Below, piece after piece: positions 63,040-64,000 of a stretch of DNA of 64,000 bases (the first letter of the stretch is position 1; each line of letters begins with the position of its first letter). The position numbers and the translations under genes were made by a program. The stretch comes from Paraburkholderia sp. BCC1884 (GTDB taxonomy: Bacteria; Pseudomonadota; Gammaproteobacteria; Burkholderiales; Burkholderiaceae). Location of the stretch: contig NZ_CAAJGL010000068.1 in NCBI RefSeq assembly GCF_900996225.1, positions 1,674,001-1,738,000 on the forward strand, written 5' to 3'. A model generated the notes under the pieces. That model saw nothing but the letters and a program-made list of their open reading frames with translations. It was not told where the DNA came from and ran no database searches.

Positions 63040-64000
63040 TCAATGTCCTCCTGCGCCGCCGGCCGCCTTGGCCGGAGAAAAGAACAGCGTCATCGGAATG
63101 CAGAGCACGCAAAACACGGCCAGAATCGCGAAGACGTCGACGTAGGCGAGGATGGTCGACTGCGAAATGAACTCGGTGTACATGCGTCCGGTTGCCGTTT
63201 GCATGGCCTGGGCAAACGGCACGCCGGTCATCTCCGCGATGGTTTGCGCGCTGCGCTGGATGGCGTCGTTGTAGTTTTGCGAAAGCGTGGACATGTGTTC
63301 TGATAGATGAGCCATGCGAGCCTGGGTGCGCTCGCGGATCAGCGCGGTCGACAGCGAAATGCCGATCGACCCCGCCACGTTGCGGAACATGGTGAAGAGC
63401 GCGGAGGCGTCGTCGTTCAAACGCGGCGGCACGGTGAGATAGGCGAGGGTGGTGATCGGCACGAACAGGAACCCGATCGCGAGCGATTGCGCGCTGCGCA
63501 TCTTCACGAGCGTTGCATAGTCGATATCCGGCACCAGCAGATGCGAGTAGGCGAGGGCGCAGGCCAGTAACGCAAAGCCGATGGCCACCAGAAAGCGCGT
63601 CTGTACATAAGGCATCATTTTGCTGATGATCGGAATTTCCAGCACGATGAGCACCGCGCCCGGCGATAGCACGAGCCCCGCGAGCATCGCGGTATAGCCG
63701 AGTTGCTGCTGGGCGAGCTGTGGCACCAGCACCGCACTGCCATACAGGATCATGGCGAATGCCCCGATCGTCAGGCAACCCAACGCGAAATTGCGGTCTT
63801 TCAGGCAGCGCAGATCGACCACGGGCTTCTTCGTGTACAGCAGCCAGAAGGTCGCACCCACGATGCCCGCCACCGCCAATACCGCGAACAGGCAGATGAA
63901 GCCCGAGGAGAACCAGTCGTCGTCCTCGCCGCGATCGAGCATCACCTGCAGGCAGCCGAGGCCGATTGCGATCAGCGTAATGCCGATATAGTCGACCGAT
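63040..64000 (-). CDS. DHA2-family MFS efflux pump (EmrB-like), N-terminus outside the window
   Basis: The last 320 residues are visible. The frame runs off the right edge, starting within VDYIGITLIAIGLGCLQVMLDRG, the middle of a 14-helix DHA2 pump. Further blocks: FALGCLTIGAFAMILYGSAV, LAGLVLSPGAVLIVLEIPI and RNVAGSIGISLSTALIRERT. It would export drugs by proton antiport. Same operon as the outer-membrane factor. Confidence 0.93.
   Translation of the reverse strand, partial: SVDYIGITLIAIGLGCLQVMLDRGEDDDWFSSGFICLFAVLAVAGIVGATFWLLYTKKPVVDLRCLKDRNFALGCLTIGAFAMILYGSAVLVPQLAQQQLGYTAMLAGLVLSPGAVLIVLEIPIISKMMPYVQTRFLVAIGFALLACALAYSHLLVPDIDYATLVKMRSAQSLAIGFLFVPITTLAYLTVPPRLNDDASALFTMFRNVAGSIGISLSTALIRERTQARMAHLSEHMSTLSQNYNDAIQRSAQTIAEMTGVPFAQAMQTATGRMYTEFISQSTILAYVDVFAILAVFCVLCIPMTLFFSPAKAAGGAGGH

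Noticed and set aside
1..64000. CRISPR array, tRNA, rRNA, prophage or insertion sequence
   Set aside because: I saw no regularly spaced repeats, no tRNA- or rRNA-like segment, and no active transposase or phage structural gene in the window.

Overview
This is a high-GC chromosomal window with the gene content of the betaproteobacterial genus Burkholderia/Paraburkholderia. The pointers are a three-subunit FAD glucose dehydrogenase whose catalytic subunit I recognise as close to that of B. cepacia, a Gram-negative type-4 porin, many stand-alone LysR/GST/OYE-type genes, GTG and TTG starts, and a LexA box of the CTGT-N8-ACAG type. I see no rRNA, tRNA, CRISPR array, insertion sequence or prophage. 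The DNA reads as ordinary accessory or second-replicon housekeeping, with short operons on both strands.

Layout. 0-6 kb: 5'-cut carbonic anhydrase, an Old Yellow Enzyme, a LexA-boxed AlkB-type demethylase, a degenerate REP-associated transposase relative, a membrane protein divergent from a LysR regulator, and a DoxX-like protein. 6-16 kb: a large glycoside-hydrolase/PA14 lipoprotein, an AT-rich strip with an apparent transporter relic, an Ala/Pro-rich exported protein, surE, lrgAB, epoxide hydrolase, a GT-A-like protein, a TIGR03118-type lipoprotein and a YkgJ-type cysteine-cluster protein. 16-22 kb: a redox/detoxification block (aldo-keto reductase; SDR-OYE-GST operon), then an exported phosphoesterase/cupredoxin pair. 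22-28 kb: an Ala-rich membrane-anchored protein, a diguanylate cyclase, a DUF1289 protein, a phytochelatin-synthase-like lipoprotein, a GST and glgA. 28-35 kb: a DUF3311/SSS symporter pair, MarC, a class II amidotransferase, and a CobS/CobT-like AAA-vWA pair. 35-43 kb: a porin, the FAD-glucose dehydrogenase gamma-alpha-beta operon, a YdeP-type molybdopterin oxidoreductase with a coupled acidic small protein, and several small unknown proteins. 44-50 kb: a cupin, transketolase, a lipoprotein, and a hybrid PAS histidine kinase. 50-64 kb: an RsbQ-like hydrolase coupled to that kinase, a YihY protein, the Lexo-ligase DNA repair pair, an orphan receiver, glgX, a DUF2934 protein, an AI-2E-type transporter with an extra C-terminal domain, and a NodT-type outer-membrane factor with a DHA2 efflux pump that runs off the window.

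How the genes work together. Periplasmic sugar oxidation (porin entry, FAD-GDH with a tri-heme electron exit), glycogen synthesis and debranching (GlgA, GlgX) and transketolase give a carbon-handling theme. Oxidative and electrophile detoxification (two OYEs, GSTs, AKR, epoxide hydrolase, efflux) and DNA repair (SOS-controlled AlkB, Lexo plus ATP-dependent ligase) form a stress theme. The best candidate for an undescribed system is the RsbQ-like alpha/beta hydrolase four bases upstream of a multi-PAS hybrid histidine kinase (48.3-51.5 kb). It looks like the Bacillus RsbQ-RsbP sensor pair with a two-component output in place of the phosphatase. Secondary candidates are the catalytically emptied RAYT relative beside the SOS-controlled AlkB gene, the CobST-like AAA/vWA pair without a chelatase, and the fused C-terminal domain of the AI-2E-type transporter.
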